From contig CBDIHI010000012.1 of NCBI GenBank assembly GCA_965279075.1, forward strand, positions 434,001 to 498,000: a stretch of DNA of 64,000 bases. Direction: 5' to 3'. The stretch comes from SZAS-79 sp965279075. GTDB taxonomy: Bacteria; Pseudomonadota; Gammaproteobacteria; Burkholderiales; SG8-39. Positions 43,448 to 52,801 of the stretch are shown in pieces (position 1 is the stretch's first letter; each line of letters starts with the position of its first letter). The notes beneath the pieces are model-generated. The model had not been told where the DNA came from. It saw only the letters and a list, made by a program, of their open reading frames with translations, and searched no databases. The translations under genes were made by a program, and so were the position numbers.

Positions 43448-44460
43448 GCCGCGCCCTCCGCGACGATGCGGTCCGATTCCCAGCACGCGACGGTGTGGCC
43501 GCCGCCCTTGTCTTCAAGCGGCGGGTAGTCGCTGCGGCAGCGGTCGGTGGCATGCGCGCAGCGGGGCGCGAACACGCAACCGGGAATCGCCTCGCGCATC
43601 GAGGGCACGGTGCCGCGAATCTCGGCCAGGCGCTTGCGCGCGCCTGCCGAAGCCTCCCCCAGGCGCGGGATCGACTGCAGCAGGCCGCGGGTGTACGGGT
43701 GGCGAGGGCTGGCGAACAGCGCGCCGACCGGCGCCTCCTCGACCTTGCGGCCGGCGTACATCACCACTACGCGCTGCGCCATCTCGGCGACGACGCCGAG
43801 GTCGTGGGTGATCAGCACGATGGCCGCGCCGGTCTTTTCCTTCAGGCCGCGCATGAGGTCGAGGATCTGCGCCTGGATCGTCACGTCGAGCGCGGTCGTC
43901 GGCTCGTCCGCGATCAGCAGCCGCGGGTTACAGGCCAGCGCCATCGCGATCATGACCCGCTGGCGCATGCCGCCGGAAAGCTGGTGCGGGTACTCGGAGA
44001 CGCGCCGCCCGGGTTCGGGGATGTTCACCAGCGCCAGCATCTCGATTGCGCGCTCGCGCGCCGCAGCGCGGTCGAGGCCGCGGTGCAGCGTGAGCGCCTC
44101 GGCGATCTGGCGGCCGATGGTCAGCACCGGGTTGAGCGAGGTCATCGGCTCCTGGAAGATCATCGAGATCGCGTTGCCGCGCACGTCGCGCATCTCGGCT
44201 TCCGAAAGGGCCAGCAGGTCGCGGCCCTCGAAACTAATGCTGCCGGCGACGGTGCGGCCCGGGGGCGATGCGATCAGGCGCAGGATGGAAAGCGAGGTCA
44301 CGCTCTTGCCGCAGCCGGATTCACCGACGATCGCGAGGGTTTCGCCCGCGTTCACGTAAAAGGAAACCCCGTCGACCGCGCGGACCACGCCGTCGCGCGT
44401 GAAGAAGTGCGTCTTCAGGCCTTCGATCTCGAGCAGCGGGGCGGTCACGGGCGCATCCAT
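43444..44460 (-). CDS. Peptide-type ABC transporter, ATP-binding protein (DppD-like)
   Basis: 338 aa. Walker A VGESGCGKSVTSLSIL, signature LSGGMRQRVMIAMAL, Walker B RLLIADEPTTALDVTIQ and the C-terminal GCVFAPRCAHATDRCRSDYP tail are typical of DppD/OppD. The ATG at 44460 overlaps the permease stop (TGATG), tighter than the GTG one codon upstream. It is paired with the DppF-like ATPase downstream. Confidence 0.94.
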   Translation of the reverse strand: MDAPVTAPLLEIEGLKTHFFTRDGVVRAVDGVSFYVNAGETLAIVGESGCGKSVTSLSILRLIASPPGRTVAGSISFEGRDLLALSEAEMRDVRGNAISMIFQEPMTSLNPVLTIGRQIAEALTLHRGLDRAAARERAIEMLALVNIPEPGRRVSEYPHQLSGGMRQRVMIAMALACNPRLLIADEPTTALDVTIQAQILDLMRGLKEKTGAAIVLITHDLGVVAEMAQRVVVMYAGRKVEEAPVGALFASPRHPYTRGLLQSIPRLGEASAGARKRLAEIRGTVPSMREAIPGCVFAPRCAHATDRCRSDYPPLEDKGGGHTVACWESDRIVAEGAA

Positions 44461-45326
44461 CACATGCGTCGCGCGAGGCGCGGGTCGAGGGCGTCGCGCA
44501 TGCCGTCGCCGAGCAGGTTGACCGCCAGCACGGTGAGCGAAAGGAACACCGCCGGGAAGAAGATGAGGTAACCCGCGATCTGGAACAGGCTGCGGGCCTC
44601 CGCCATGATGTTGCCCCAGCTTGGGACGTTGGGCGGAGTTCCCGCGCCGATGAAGGACAGGATTGCCTCGGTGATCATCGCCGAAGCGCAGACGTAGGTG
44701 GCCTGCACCAGCAGCGGCGCGGCGGTGTTCGGCAGGATGTGGCGAACGAGGATCCTCGGCAGGCTGGTGCCGGCGGCAACCGCGGCCTCCACGTAGGGTT
44801 GCTCCCGCAGCGTCAGCACGAGGCTGCGCACGAGGCGCACCACGCGGGGGATCTCCGCCAGCGTGATCGCGACGATCACGTTGCCGACGCTCGCCTTGGT
44901 CAGCGCCATCAGCGCGATCGCGAGCAGCACCGGCGGGATCGACATCAGGCCGTCCATGACGCGCATGACGATGGCGTCCACCCAGCGCAGGTACCCGGTC
45001 ACGAGGCCGATGGCGAGGCCGAGTCCCGTGCTGAGGATCGCGACCGCCAGCCCCACGGCGAGCGAGATCCTCGATCCGTGCAGCACGCGGCTGTAGACGT
45101 CCCGGCCCAGCATGTCGGTGCCGAAGAGCGACTGTTCGGAGGGGGGCTTCAGGCGCAGCGCCGGCACCGTGGCCTGCGGGTCCGCGCTCGCGAGCCAGGG
45201 CGCGAAGACCGCGACCAGGATCATCGCGAGCAGCACCACGCCGCCGAAGATCGCGGTCGGGTGGCGGCGGAACGCATCCTTGAAGCGTAGCCAGGTGGGG
45301 GAGACCGACTTCACCGGGGCGTCCAT
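44460..45326 (-). CDS. Peptide-type ABC transporter, permease (DppC-like)
   Basis: 288 aa inner-membrane permease. An N-terminal helix (TAIFGGVVLLAMILVAVFAPWLAS) is followed by the family motif FGTDMLGRDVYSRVLHGSRISL and the EAA loop YVEAAVAAGTSLPRILVRHILPN. The start lies one base after the DppB-like stop. Confidence 0.95.
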   Translation of the reverse strand: MDAPVKSVSPTWLRFKDAFRRHPTAIFGGVVLLAMILVAVFAPWLASADPQATVPALRLKPPSEQSLFGTDMLGRDVYSRVLHGSRISLAVGLAVAILSTGLGLAIGLVTGYLRWVDAIVMRVMDGLMSIPPVLLAIALMALTKASVGNVIVAITLAEIPRVVRLVRSLVLTLREQPYVEAAVAAGTSLPRILVRHILPNTAAPLLVQATYVCASAMITEAILSFIGAGTPPNVPSWGNIMAEARSLFQIAGYLIFFPAVFLSLTVLAVNLLGDGMRDALDPRLARRM

Positions 45327-45327
45327 G

Positions 45328-46269
45328 TCAGTACCGGATGCGCGGGTCGAACAGCATGTAGCTGAGGTCGATCGCGAGGTTGATCAGCACGTAGATGCCC
45401 GAGAACAGCAGGATCACGCCCTGGATCACGGGGTAGTCGCGGCGCAGGATCGCGTCGACCGTCAGCCGGCCGATGCCGGGGATCGCGAACACCGTCTCGG
45501 TCACGATCGCGCCGCTGATCAGCAGCGCGATGCCGATGCCGATGATGGTCATGATGGGAATCGCTGCGTTCTTGAGCGCGTGGCCCGCCAGCACCGACAC
45601 CGGGGCGAGGCCCTTCGCCTGCGCAGTGCGGATGTAATCCTGCGCAAGGACGTCGAGCATGCTGGCCCGGGTGATCCGGGCGATGAGTGCGATGTAGACC
45701 GTGCCCAGGGCGACGCTGGGCAGGATCATGTGGCGCAGCCACGGCCAGAAGCCTTCGCTGAAATTGCGATAGCCCTGCACCGGCAGCCACTTGAGTTCGA
45801 TCGCGAACACCACCATCAGGATGTAGGCGACCACGAACACCGGGATCGAAAAACCCAGCACCGAAAACGCCATCACCGCGCGGTCGATCCAGCGGCCGGC
45901 CTTCGCGGCGGCGATCACTCCCAGCGGCACCGCGACCAACACGGAGACCAGCAAGGCGCACAGGGTCAGCGAGACCGTCGGCTCGATGCGTTGCCCGATC
46001 AGGCGCGTCACCGGCAGGTTGGTGAAAATGGAGATCCCCAGGTCGCCGTGCAGCAGGCCCAGCGCCCAGCCGCCGAAGCGTACAAGGAAGGGCTGGTCGA
46101 GTCCCAGTTGCTCGCGAATGCGGCGGATGTCGTCATCGCTGGCGATATCGCCGGCGATCACCGCCGCGGGGTCGCCGGGCGTGAGGTAGAGCAGGGAGAA
46201 GACGAAGAACGCGACCACCGCCATGACGACGATGGTCGCGAACAGCCTCCGCAGGACGTAAGCGAACAC
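45328..46269 (-). CDS. Peptide-type ABC transporter, permease (DppB-like)
   Basis: 313 aa. It opens MFAYVLRRLFATIVVMAVVA, the standard DppB first helix, from a GTG codon. The EAA loop is DYIRTAQAKGLAPVSVLAGHALKNAAIPI. Helices are seen along the chain. It forms the channel with the DppC-like permease. It starts 23 bases after the binding-protein stop. Confidence 0.95.
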   Translation of the reverse strand: MFAYVLRRLFATIVVMAVVAFFVFSLLYLTPGDPAAVIAGDIASDDDIRRIREQLGLDQPFLVRFGGWALGLLHGDLGISIFTNLPVTRLIGQRIEPTVSLTLCALLVSVLVAVPLGVIAAAKAGRWIDRAVMAFSVLGFSIPVFVVAYILMVVFAIELKWLPVQGYRNFSEGFWPWLRHMILPSVALGTVYIALIARITRASMLDVLAQDYIRTAQAKGLAPVSVLAGHALKNAAIPIMTIIGIGIALLISGAIVTETVFAIPGIGRLTVDAILRRDYPVIQGVILLFSGIYVLINLAIDLSYMLFDPRIRY

Positions 46270-46292
46270 CTATACAGCGTGCGACGGAGGGG

Positions 46293-47879
46293 CTATTTCT
46301 TCTCGATGTTCCAGAGCAAGGCCATCGGGGCGATGATCACGCCGGACAGGTTGGTGCGGTACGCGCTCGGCAGGATGAACTGCGCCGTGGGGACGTAGGG
46401 CACGAACTCGTAGGCGCGCTTCTGCACGGCCTCGGCGGCCTTCTTCGAAGCCGCTGCATCCGTGGTCGCGAACCAGGCCTCGCGCAGTTCCTCGAGCTTC
46501 GCGTCGGTGGGCCAGCCGAACCAACCTTTCTCGCCGGTTCCGCGCACCGCGAAGTTGACCGCAGGGCTGGTCACGTCGGGGCCGACCAGCCAGGTATGGA
46601 AGATCGACCAGCCGCCTTTTTCCACCGGCTCCTTGGAGGTGCGGCGGGTGATCAGCGTGCCCCAGTCGCCGGCCTGCACTTCGACGTTGATGCCGACTTT
46701 CTTCAGCGCTTCCGCGGTCAGCAGCGACTGCGCATGCACGATAGGCTGGTCGGTCGCGTCGATGATGACGACCTTCTCGCCCTTGTATCCCGCTTCCTTG
46801 ATCAGCGCCTTGGCCTTTTCGGGGTCGCGCTTGCCCTTCAGCGCGGCGGCGCCGACCTCGTTGGACAGCGGCGTGCCGCAGGTGAAGTAGGAGTAGCAGG
46901 GCTTGCCGTTCTTCGGGTCGCCGGCGATGCCGAGCACGTAGTCGGGCTGGTTCAGCACGTACAGCACGGCCTGGCGCATCTTCTCGTTGTTGAACGGCGG
47001 ATGCAGGAAGTTGAAGCGCAGCACGCCCATCGAGCCGAGCGGGTCGATGTTCTCGACCTTCACGTCCTTGTTCTTCGAGAGCAGCGGGATCAGGTCGGGC
47101 GGGAGCTGCTCCCACATGTCGGCTTCGCCCGCGTTGAGGGCGGCCGCGGCCGTGGCCGAGTCGGGGATGTAGATCCACTCGACGCGGTCGACTTTCGCCA
47201 CCTTGCCGCCGGAGGCCCAGGACGGCGCTTCCTTGCGGGGCACGTAGTCGGTGTTCTTCACGTAGACCACCTTGCTGCCCGGGACCCACTCCTCCTTCAC
47301 GAACTTGAACGGGCCCGAGCCGGTGGCGTCGTCGATGTTCTTGAACGCGTCGGTCTTGGCGACGCGCTCGGGCATGATGAACGGCACGTTGGAAGAGGGC
47401 TTGGCGAGCGCGTCGAGCGTCAGCGCGAAGGGCTTCTTCAGCTTCAGCTTGAAGGTCTTGTCGTTGACCGCGCTCCATGCCTCCGTCGCCTCGGCGAGCT
47501 TCTGGCCGAGCGCGTCGCGCTTGGCCCAGCGCTCGACTGACGCGATGCAGTCGGCCGATTTCACCGGCACGCCGTCATGGAACTTGAGCCCGTCGCGCAG
47601 CGTGAACGTGTAGGTGAGCTTGTCCTTGCTGAGCTCGAACTTGTCGACCATCTGCGGCTTGACCTGGAACTTGGAGTCGATCGCGAACAGCGTGTCGTAC
47701 ACCATGTAGCCGTGGTTGCGCGTGATGTACGCGGTGGTCGCGATCGGGTCGAGGATACGCAGGTCCGCCTGCGGGATGAACTTGAGTACCTTCGCCTTTT
47801 GCTGTGCGTGCGCCGGTGCGATGCCGGCTGTTGCCGCGACCACGCATGCGGCAACGAAACTGCGCATTCCGAAATTCAT
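46293..47879 (-). CDS. Peptide-type ABC transporter, periplasmic binding protein (DppA-like)
   Basis: 528 aa, solute-binding family 5. The signal peptide is MNFGMRSFVAACVVAATAGIA then PAHAQQ. Family blocks: ADLRILDPIATTAYITRNHGYMVYDTLF, YTFTLRDGLKFHDGVPVKSADCIASVERW and LRFNFLHPPFNNEKMRQAVLYVLN. The ligand could be a peptide, opine or other amide; the amidase at the operon end favours an amide. It is the first gene of the six-gene operon. A sigma-54-type promoter lies 68-83 bases upstream. Confidence 0.94.
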   Translation of the reverse strand: MNFGMRSFVAACVVAATAGIAPAHAQQKAKVLKFIPQADLRILDPIATTAYITRNHGYMVYDTLFAIDSKFQVKPQMVDKFELSKDKLTYTFTLRDGLKFHDGVPVKSADCIASVERWAKRDALGQKLAEATEAWSAVNDKTFKLKLKKPFALTLDALAKPSSNVPFIMPERVAKTDAFKNIDDATGSGPFKFVKEEWVPGSKVVYVKNTDYVPRKEAPSWASGGKVAKVDRVEWIYIPDSATAAAALNAGEADMWEQLPPDLIPLLSKNKDVKVENIDPLGSMGVLRFNFLHPPFNNEKMRQAVLYVLNQPDYVLGIAGDPKNGKPCYSYFTCGTPLSNEVGAAALKGKRDPEKAKALIKEAGYKGEKVVIIDATDQPIVHAQSLLTAEALKKVGINVEVQAGDWGTLITRRTSKEPVEKGGWSIFHTWLVGPDVTSPAVNFAVRGTGEKGWFGWPTDAKLEELREAWFATTDAAASKKAAEAVQKRAYEFVPYVPTAQFILPSAYRTNLSGVIIAPMALLWNIEKK

Positions 47880-47946
47880 TGGGCGACTCCGAGGTTGTGT
47901 TCAGTCGAACGGGCCGGGGCCCGTGGATCCTGTGATGTGCGGTCGA

Positions 47947-47962
47947 TGCAGGAAACGTGCCA
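47947..47962 (-). promoter_or_regulatory. Strong sigma-54 (RpoN) promoter candidate of the dpp-like operon
   Basis: On the minus strand the sequence reads TGGCACGTTTCCTGCA, against the consensus TGGCACG-N4-TTGCW. The -24 GG and -12 GC are present at exact spacing, with one mismatch (C for T at the -12 TTGC). Transcription would start near 47936, about 56 bases before the binding-protein ATG. CGATGCA and TGCATCG flank it as an inverted repeat (47944-47950 and 47964-47970). RpoN control would fit nitrogen-scavenging. Confidence 0.7.
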
Positions 47963-48048
47963 CTGCATCGTGCGACCATGCTCATTCAAGCACGAAGGGC
48001 GATCCCGCACAACATTGGGGCACACTCCGAAGGCGGTGCCCGGATTTG

Positions 48049-50928
48049 CTAGGCGGCCGCCTTCTTCCGGGAGGCAGGGAGCTCCAGCATGGGCCGCAGG
48101 TACCGGCCGGTGTAGCTCTCAGGGTGGGCGGCCACCGACTCGGGTGTGCCTTCGGCGAGGATCTGGCCGCCGCCGTCCCCGCCCTCCGGGCCGAGGTCGA
48201 TGATCCAGTCGGCGGTCTTGATCACGTCGAGGTTGTGCTCGATCACCACCACGGTGTTGCCGGCGTCGCGCAGCCGGTGCAGCACCTCGAGCAGCAGCTT
48301 GATGTCGTGGAAGTGCAGGCCCGTCGTGGGCTCGTCGAGGATGTAGAGCGTGCGGCCGGTGTCCCGCTTGGACAGTTCGAGCGAGAGCTTCACGCGCTGC
48401 GCCTCGCCACCCGAGAGCGTGGTTGCGGACTGCCCGAGGCGCAGGTAGCCGAGGCCGACGTCGAGCAGTGTGTGGAGTTTTCGCGCGACTACGGGTACCG
48501 CCGAGAAGAAGCCGTGCGCCTCGGTCACCGTCATCTGCAGCACCTCGTCGATGGTGCGGGCCTTGTACTGGATCTCGAGCGTCTCGCGGTTGTAGCGCTT
48601 GCCGTGGCAGACGTCGCAGGGCACGTAGATGTCCGGCAGGAAATGCATCTCCACCTTCAGTACGCCGTCGCCCTGGCAGGCCTCGCAGCGCCCGCCCTTC
48701 ACGTTGAACGAAAAGCGCCCTGCGTCATAGCCGCGGGTGCGCGCCTCGGGCACGCCGGCGAAGAGTTCCCGGATCGGCGTGAACAGGCCCGTGTAGGTGG
48801 CGGGATTGGAACGCGGGGTGCGCCCGATGGGGCTCTGGTCGACGCTGATGACCTTGTCGAACTGGTCGATGCCGGAAATCGATTCGAACGGCGCCGGCTC
48901 GAGCGAACTGCCGTACAGGTGGCGGGCCACGGCCGCGTACAGCGTGTCGTTGACGAGCGTGGACTTGCCCGAGCCCGACACGCCCGTGACGCAGACGAAC
49001 AGCCCCACCGGCAGGTCGAGGTTGGCGGCCTTGAGGTTGTTGCCGCTCGCGCCGCGGATGCGCAGCATCTTCTTGTTCGGCCGGTGGCGCAGGCCCGGGA
49101 CGTCGATCTTCAGCGCGCGGCCGAGGTACTTGCCGGTCATCGACTCGGGGTTGGCGAGGATCTCGGCGGGCGTGCCTTCGGCGACGATGCGCCCGCCCGC
49201 CTCGCCGGCGCCCGGACCCATGTCGACCACGTGGTCGGCGGCGAGGATGGCGTCCTCGTCGTGCTCGACGACGATCACGGTGTTGCCTAGGTCGCGCAGG
49301 CGCTTCAGCGTGTCGAGCAGCCGCGCGTTGTCGCGCTGGTGCAGGCCGATCGAAGGCTCGTCGAGAACGTACATGACGCCCGTGAGACCGGACCCGATCT
49401 GCGAAGCGAGCCGGATGCGCTGCGCCTCTCCCCCGGAAAGCGTTTCCGCCGAGCGGTCGAGCGACAGGTAGTCGAGGCCGACGTCGTTCAGGAAGGCGAG
49501 CCGGTTGGCGATCTCGCGGATGATGCGCTCGGCGATCTGCTGGCGCGCGCCCTGCAGGTCCAGGGACGAGAAGAACGTGTGCGCGGCCTTGAGCGGCCAG
49601 TGGGAGATTTCGTAGATCGGGTGGTCGCCGATCCGGACGTGACGGGCCTCGCGCCGCAGCCGGGTGCCGTTGCAGTCGGGGCAGACCCGGGTATTGCGGT
49701 ACTTGGCGAGCTCCTCCTTCACCACCACCGAGTCGGTTTCCTTGTAGCGGCGCTCGAGGTTGGGCACCACGCCTTCGAAGACGTGCTCACGCACCGAGCT
49801 CCTGCCGCGCTCCGTCAGGTAAGTGAACGCTACCTTTTCCTTGCCCGAGCCATACAGGATGAGGTGCTGGATCTCGTCCGCGAGCATTTCCCACGGCGCC
49901 TCGATGTCGAACTTGTAGTGCTTGGCAAGCGACCCCAGCATCGAGAAGTAAAAGCCGTTCCTGCGATCCCAGCCCTTGATCGCGCCGGAGGCGAGGCTCA
50001 TGTTCGGGTGCGCGACCACCCGCTTGGGGTCGAAGAAATCGACCGAGCCCAGCCCGTCGCACGTGGTGCAGGCGCCCATCGGGTTATTGAAGGAGAACAG
50101 GCGCGGCTCCAGCTCGGCCAGCGAATAGCTGCACACCGGGCAGGCGAAGCGGGCGGAGAACAGATGTTCCTTGCCGCTGTCCATCTCGACGGCGAGCGCC
50201 CGCCCGTCGGCGTGCCGCAGCGCGGTCTCGAAGGATTCCGCGAGGCGCTGCTTGGCTTCCGCGCGCACCTTCAGGCGGTCGATCACGACGTCGATGGTGT
50301 GCTTGACGTTGCGCGCGAGCTTGGGTGCGGCGTCGAGTTCGTGCACCTTGCCGTCGATGCGCACGCGCGTGAAGCCCTGGGCGCGCAGGTCGTCGAGCAG
50401 GTCGTGCTGTTCGCCCTTGCGGCCCGCGACGACCGGCGCGACGATCATCAGCCGCGTGTCTTGCGGCAGCGACAGCGCGTGATCGACCATCTGCGAGACC
50501 GACTGCGCGCGCAACGGCAGGTTGTGGTCCGGGCAGTAGGGTGTGCCGACCCTCGCGAACAGCAACCGCAGGTAATCGTGGATCTCGGTGACCGTCCCCA
50601 CGGTGGAGCGCGGGTTGTGGCTGGTCGCCTTCTGCTCGATCGAGATCGCCGGCGACAGTCCCTCGATCAGGTCGACGTCGGGCTTCTCCATCAGCTGCAG
50701 GAACTGGCGCGCGTAGGCCGAGAGGGATTCGACGTAGCGGCGCTGGCCTTCAGCGTAGAGCGTGTCGAAGGCCAGCGACGACTTGCCCGAACCTGACAGC
50801 CCCGTGATCACCACCAGCTGGTTGCGCGGCAGGTCCAGGCTGATGTTCTTGAGGTTGTGCGTGCGCGCCCCGCGGATGCGGATGGTGTTGGACCCGGGGA
50901 GGGGGGCGGTCTTGCCGAAGGCGCTCAT
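48049..50928 (-). CDS. uvrA: Excinuclease ABC subunit A
   Basis: 959 aa, the usual size. Both ABC modules are intact: first Walker A TGLSGSGKSSLAFDTLYAEGQ with the Q-loop PAISIEQKATSHNPRSTVGT, signature LSGGEAQRIRLASQIG and VLDEPSIGLHQRDN; second TGVSGSGKSTLVNDTLY, LSGGEAQRVKLSLEL and ILDEPTTGLHFHD. Zinc modules are seen at CPVC...CTTCDGLG and CEACQGDG...CDVCHGKRY. It finds bulky DNA lesions with UvrB. The start MSAFGKTAPLPGSNTIRIRG is an ATG; no clear LexA box is visible upstream. It is divergent from the MFS gene. Confidence 0.97.
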   Translation of the reverse strand: MSAFGKTAPLPGSNTIRIRGARTHNLKNISLDLPRNQLVVITGLSGSGKSSLAFDTLYAEGQRRYVESLSAYARQFLQLMEKPDVDLIEGLSPAISIEQKATSHNPRSTVGTVTEIHDYLRLLFARVGTPYCPDHNLPLRAQSVSQMVDHALSLPQDTRLMIVAPVVAGRKGEQHDLLDDLRAQGFTRVRIDGKVHELDAAPKLARNVKHTIDVVIDRLKVRAEAKQRLAESFETALRHADGRALAVEMDSGKEHLFSARFACPVCSYSLAELEPRLFSFNNPMGACTTCDGLGSVDFFDPKRVVAHPNMSLASGAIKGWDRRNGFYFSMLGSLAKHYKFDIEAPWEMLADEIQHLILYGSGKEKVAFTYLTERGRSSVREHVFEGVVPNLERRYKETDSVVVKEELAKYRNTRVCPDCNGTRLRREARHVRIGDHPIYEISHWPLKAAHTFFSSLDLQGARQQIAERIIREIANRLAFLNDVGLDYLSLDRSAETLSGGEAQRIRLASQIGSGLTGVMYVLDEPSIGLHQRDNARLLDTLKRLRDLGNTVIVVEHDEDAILAADHVVDMGPGAGEAGGRIVAEGTPAEILANPESMTGKYLGRALKIDVPGLRHRPNKKMLRIRGASGNNLKAANLDLPVGLFVCVTGVSGSGKSTLVNDTLYAAVARHLYGSSLEPAPFESISGIDQFDKVISVDQSPIGRTPRSNPATYTGLFTPIRELFAGVPEARTRGYDAGRFSFNVKGGRCEACQGDGVLKVEMHFLPDIYVPCDVCHGKRYNRETLEIQYKARTIDEVLQMTVTEAHGFFSAVPVVARKLHTLLDVGLGYLRLGQSATTLSGGEAQRVKLSLELSKRDTGRTLYILDEPTTGLHFHDIKLLLEVLHRLRDAGNTVVVIEHNLDVIKTADWIIDLGPEGGDGGGQILAEGTPESVAAHPESYTGRYLRPMLELPASRKKAAA

Positions 50929-51030
50929 CAATGCGTTTTGCCCCGGGCCGGGGGCCGGGGGCGGAAAAGTGAACCTGCTACTATAACGACTTTCCCGCAC
51001 CGCAATAAACCCTTTCTCCGCCCCCGAGCA

Positions 51031-52269
51031 ATGCCGCCCGTCCCCGCGGTCGATTCCGTGCCCTCCAGGATGTCCCCGATGGAACTGCGCGCAGGCTTCA
51101 GCCTGGCGTCGCTGTTCGGTCTGCGCATGCTCGGGCTGTTCCTGATCCTGCCGGTCTTCGCGGTGCACGCACCGAAGCTCGCGGGCGGGGACAACCTCAC
51201 GCTGGTCGGGATCGCGCTTGGCGCGTACGGCCTTGCCCAGGCTTTCCTGCAGCTGCCGTTCGGCATGGCCTCCGACCGGTTCGGCAGGAAGCCGGTGATC
51301 GCGTTCGGGCTCATAGTGTTCGCGCTCGGCAGTTTCCTCGCCGCGTCCGCCACCGACATCTACATGGCGATCGCCGGCCGCACATTGCAGGGCGCGGGGG
51401 CGATCTCCTCCGTCGTTGTCGCGCTGGCCGCCGACCTGACGCGGGAGGAGCACCGCACCAAGACCATGGGCATGATCGGCGCGACAATCGGGTTCACGTT
51501 CGCGGTTTCGCTCGTCGTGGCGCCGGTCCTGTACGACTGGATCGGCATGGACGGACTGTTCGTGCTGACCGGCGTGATGGCGCTGGGCGGGCTCGCCGTC
51601 GTATTCGGCGCCATTCCCGACGTGCCCCGCGCGGTGGCGAAGGATGCGGCTCCTGCGCCATCTCTCTCCTCGGTGCTCGCGCACCCCGAACTCGCGCGAC
51701 TGAACTTCGGCATCTTTGCGCTGCACCTGGTGCAGATGGCCATGTTCGTGGTGATCCCCGGGGCGCTGATCGACGCCGGCCTGCCGCTCGCGGAGCATTG
51801 GAAGGCGTACCTGCCGGTCGTACTTGTGTCGTTCGTGCTGATGGTCCCTCCCATCATGTATGCCGATCGCCGCAACCGCCCCAAGCCGGTGATGGCCGGC
51901 GCGGTCGCGCTGATGCTGGTCGTGCAGTCGGGGCTGATATTCGCCCACGGAGTGGCGGCCCTGATAGTGCTCCTGCTGCTTTTCTTTGCGGCCTTCAACG
52001 TGCTCGAGGCGATGCTGCCTTCGCTGGTGTCGCGCATTGCGCCGGATCGGGCGCGCGGCAGTGCGATTGGCGTTTACAACACCACGCAGACTATGGGATT
52101 GTTCGCGGGTGGGCTGGCCGGCGGTTGGATGGCCAAACACTACGGCGCGGGGGCGGTGTTCGGGCTCGGCGTGATACTGATGCTGCTGTGGTTGGGCCTG
52201 GTGGCCGGCATGCGCCCGGTCAACCCATCGAAGTCCCGGTCGTTGACTGTTGAGACCAACGCGGCATAA
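51031..52269 (+). CDS. Major facilitator superfamily transporter (YajR-like)
   Basis: 412 aa with about 12 hydrophobic helices. MFS signatures: LQLPFGMASDRFGRKPVI between helices 2 and 3 and IAGRTLQGAGAISSVV after it. PSLVSRIAPDRARGSAIGVYNTTQTMG in the second half fits the YajR-type efflux group. The ATG at 51031 was chosen; another in-frame ATG at 51070 (MSPMELRAGF) is also possible. The place between uvrA (divergent) and ssb (downstream) is a conserved arrangement in Betaproteobacteria. Substrate unknown. Confidence 0.92.
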   Translation: MPPVPAVDSVPSRMSPMELRAGFSLASLFGLRMLGLFLILPVFAVHAPKLAGGDNLTLVGIALGAYGLAQAFLQLPFGMASDRFGRKPVIAFGLIVFALGSFLAASATDIYMAIAGRTLQGAGAISSVVVALAADLTREEHRTKTMGMIGATIGFTFAVSLVVAPVLYDWIGMDGLFVLTGVMALGGLAVVFGAIPDVPRAVAKDAAPAPSLSSVLAHPELARLNFGIFALHLVQMAMFVVIPGALIDAGLPLAEHWKAYLPVVLVSFVLMVPPIMYADRRNRPKPVMAGAVALMLVVQSGLIFAHGVAALIVLLLLFFAAFNVLEAMLPSLVSRIAPDRARGSAIGVYNTTQTMGLFAGGLAGGWMAKHYGAGAVFGLGVILMLLWLGLVAGMRPVNPSKSRSLTVETNAA

Positions 52270-52322
52270 CGCGTTCGGAGGCCGACCTCGATCGGGCGTT
52301 TTGGATACTCTGGGAGACAGGA

Positions 52323-52799
52323 ATGATCAATAAGGCAATTATCGTGGGCAACCTCGGGGCGGACCCCGAAGTGCGTTACCTGCCCAGCGGCGAGGCGGTG
52401 GCCAACATCCGCGTCGCCACCACCGAGAAGTGGAAGGACAAGGCGAGCGGCGAGATGAAGGAGGCCACCGAGTGGCACCGAATCTCCTTCTTCGGCCGGA
52501 CTGCGGAGGTGGTCGGCGAGTATCTCAAGAAGGGATCGCAGGTCTACGTCGAGGGCAGCATCCGCACCCGCAAGTGGCAGGACAAGGACGGGCAGGATCG
52601 CTACAGTACCGAGATACGCGGCGACCTGATGAAGATGCTGGGCGGCCGCCAGGGCATGGGCGACGGTGGCGGCAGGGGCGGAGACCGTGGCGAATCGTCG
52701 GACCGCGGGGGTCCCCCGCCCGAGGGCCGGCCCGCGCCGTCTGGAGCGAAGAAGCCGGCCGGCAAGTTCGACGACATGGAAGACGACATCCCGTTCTAG
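52323..52799 (+). CDS. ssb: Single-stranded DNA-binding protein
   Basis: 158 aa. The OB-fold domain (about 1-110) starts MINKAIIVGNLGADPEVRYL and contains EWHRISFFGRTAEVVGEYLKKG and VEGSIRTRKWQDKDGQDRY. A Gly/Arg/Pro-rich linker follows, ending in the acidic tail DMEDDIPF that docks partner proteins. GGGAGACAGG precedes the ATG. It binds single-stranded DNA in replication, repair and recombination. Confidence 0.97.
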   Translation: MINKAIIVGNLGADPEVRYLPSGEAVANIRVATTEKWKDKASGEMKEATEWHRISFFGRTAEVVGEYLKKGSQVYVEGSIRTRKWQDKDGQDRYSTEIRGDLMKMLGGRQGMGDGGGRGGDRGESSDRGGPPPEGRPAPSGAKKPAGKFDDMEDDIPF

Positions 52800-52801
52800 C
52801 C

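Noticed and set aside
50929..51030. LexA (SOS) box in the uvrA-MFS gap, or before ssb
   Set aside because: No CTG-N10-CAG palindrome was found in either upstream region.
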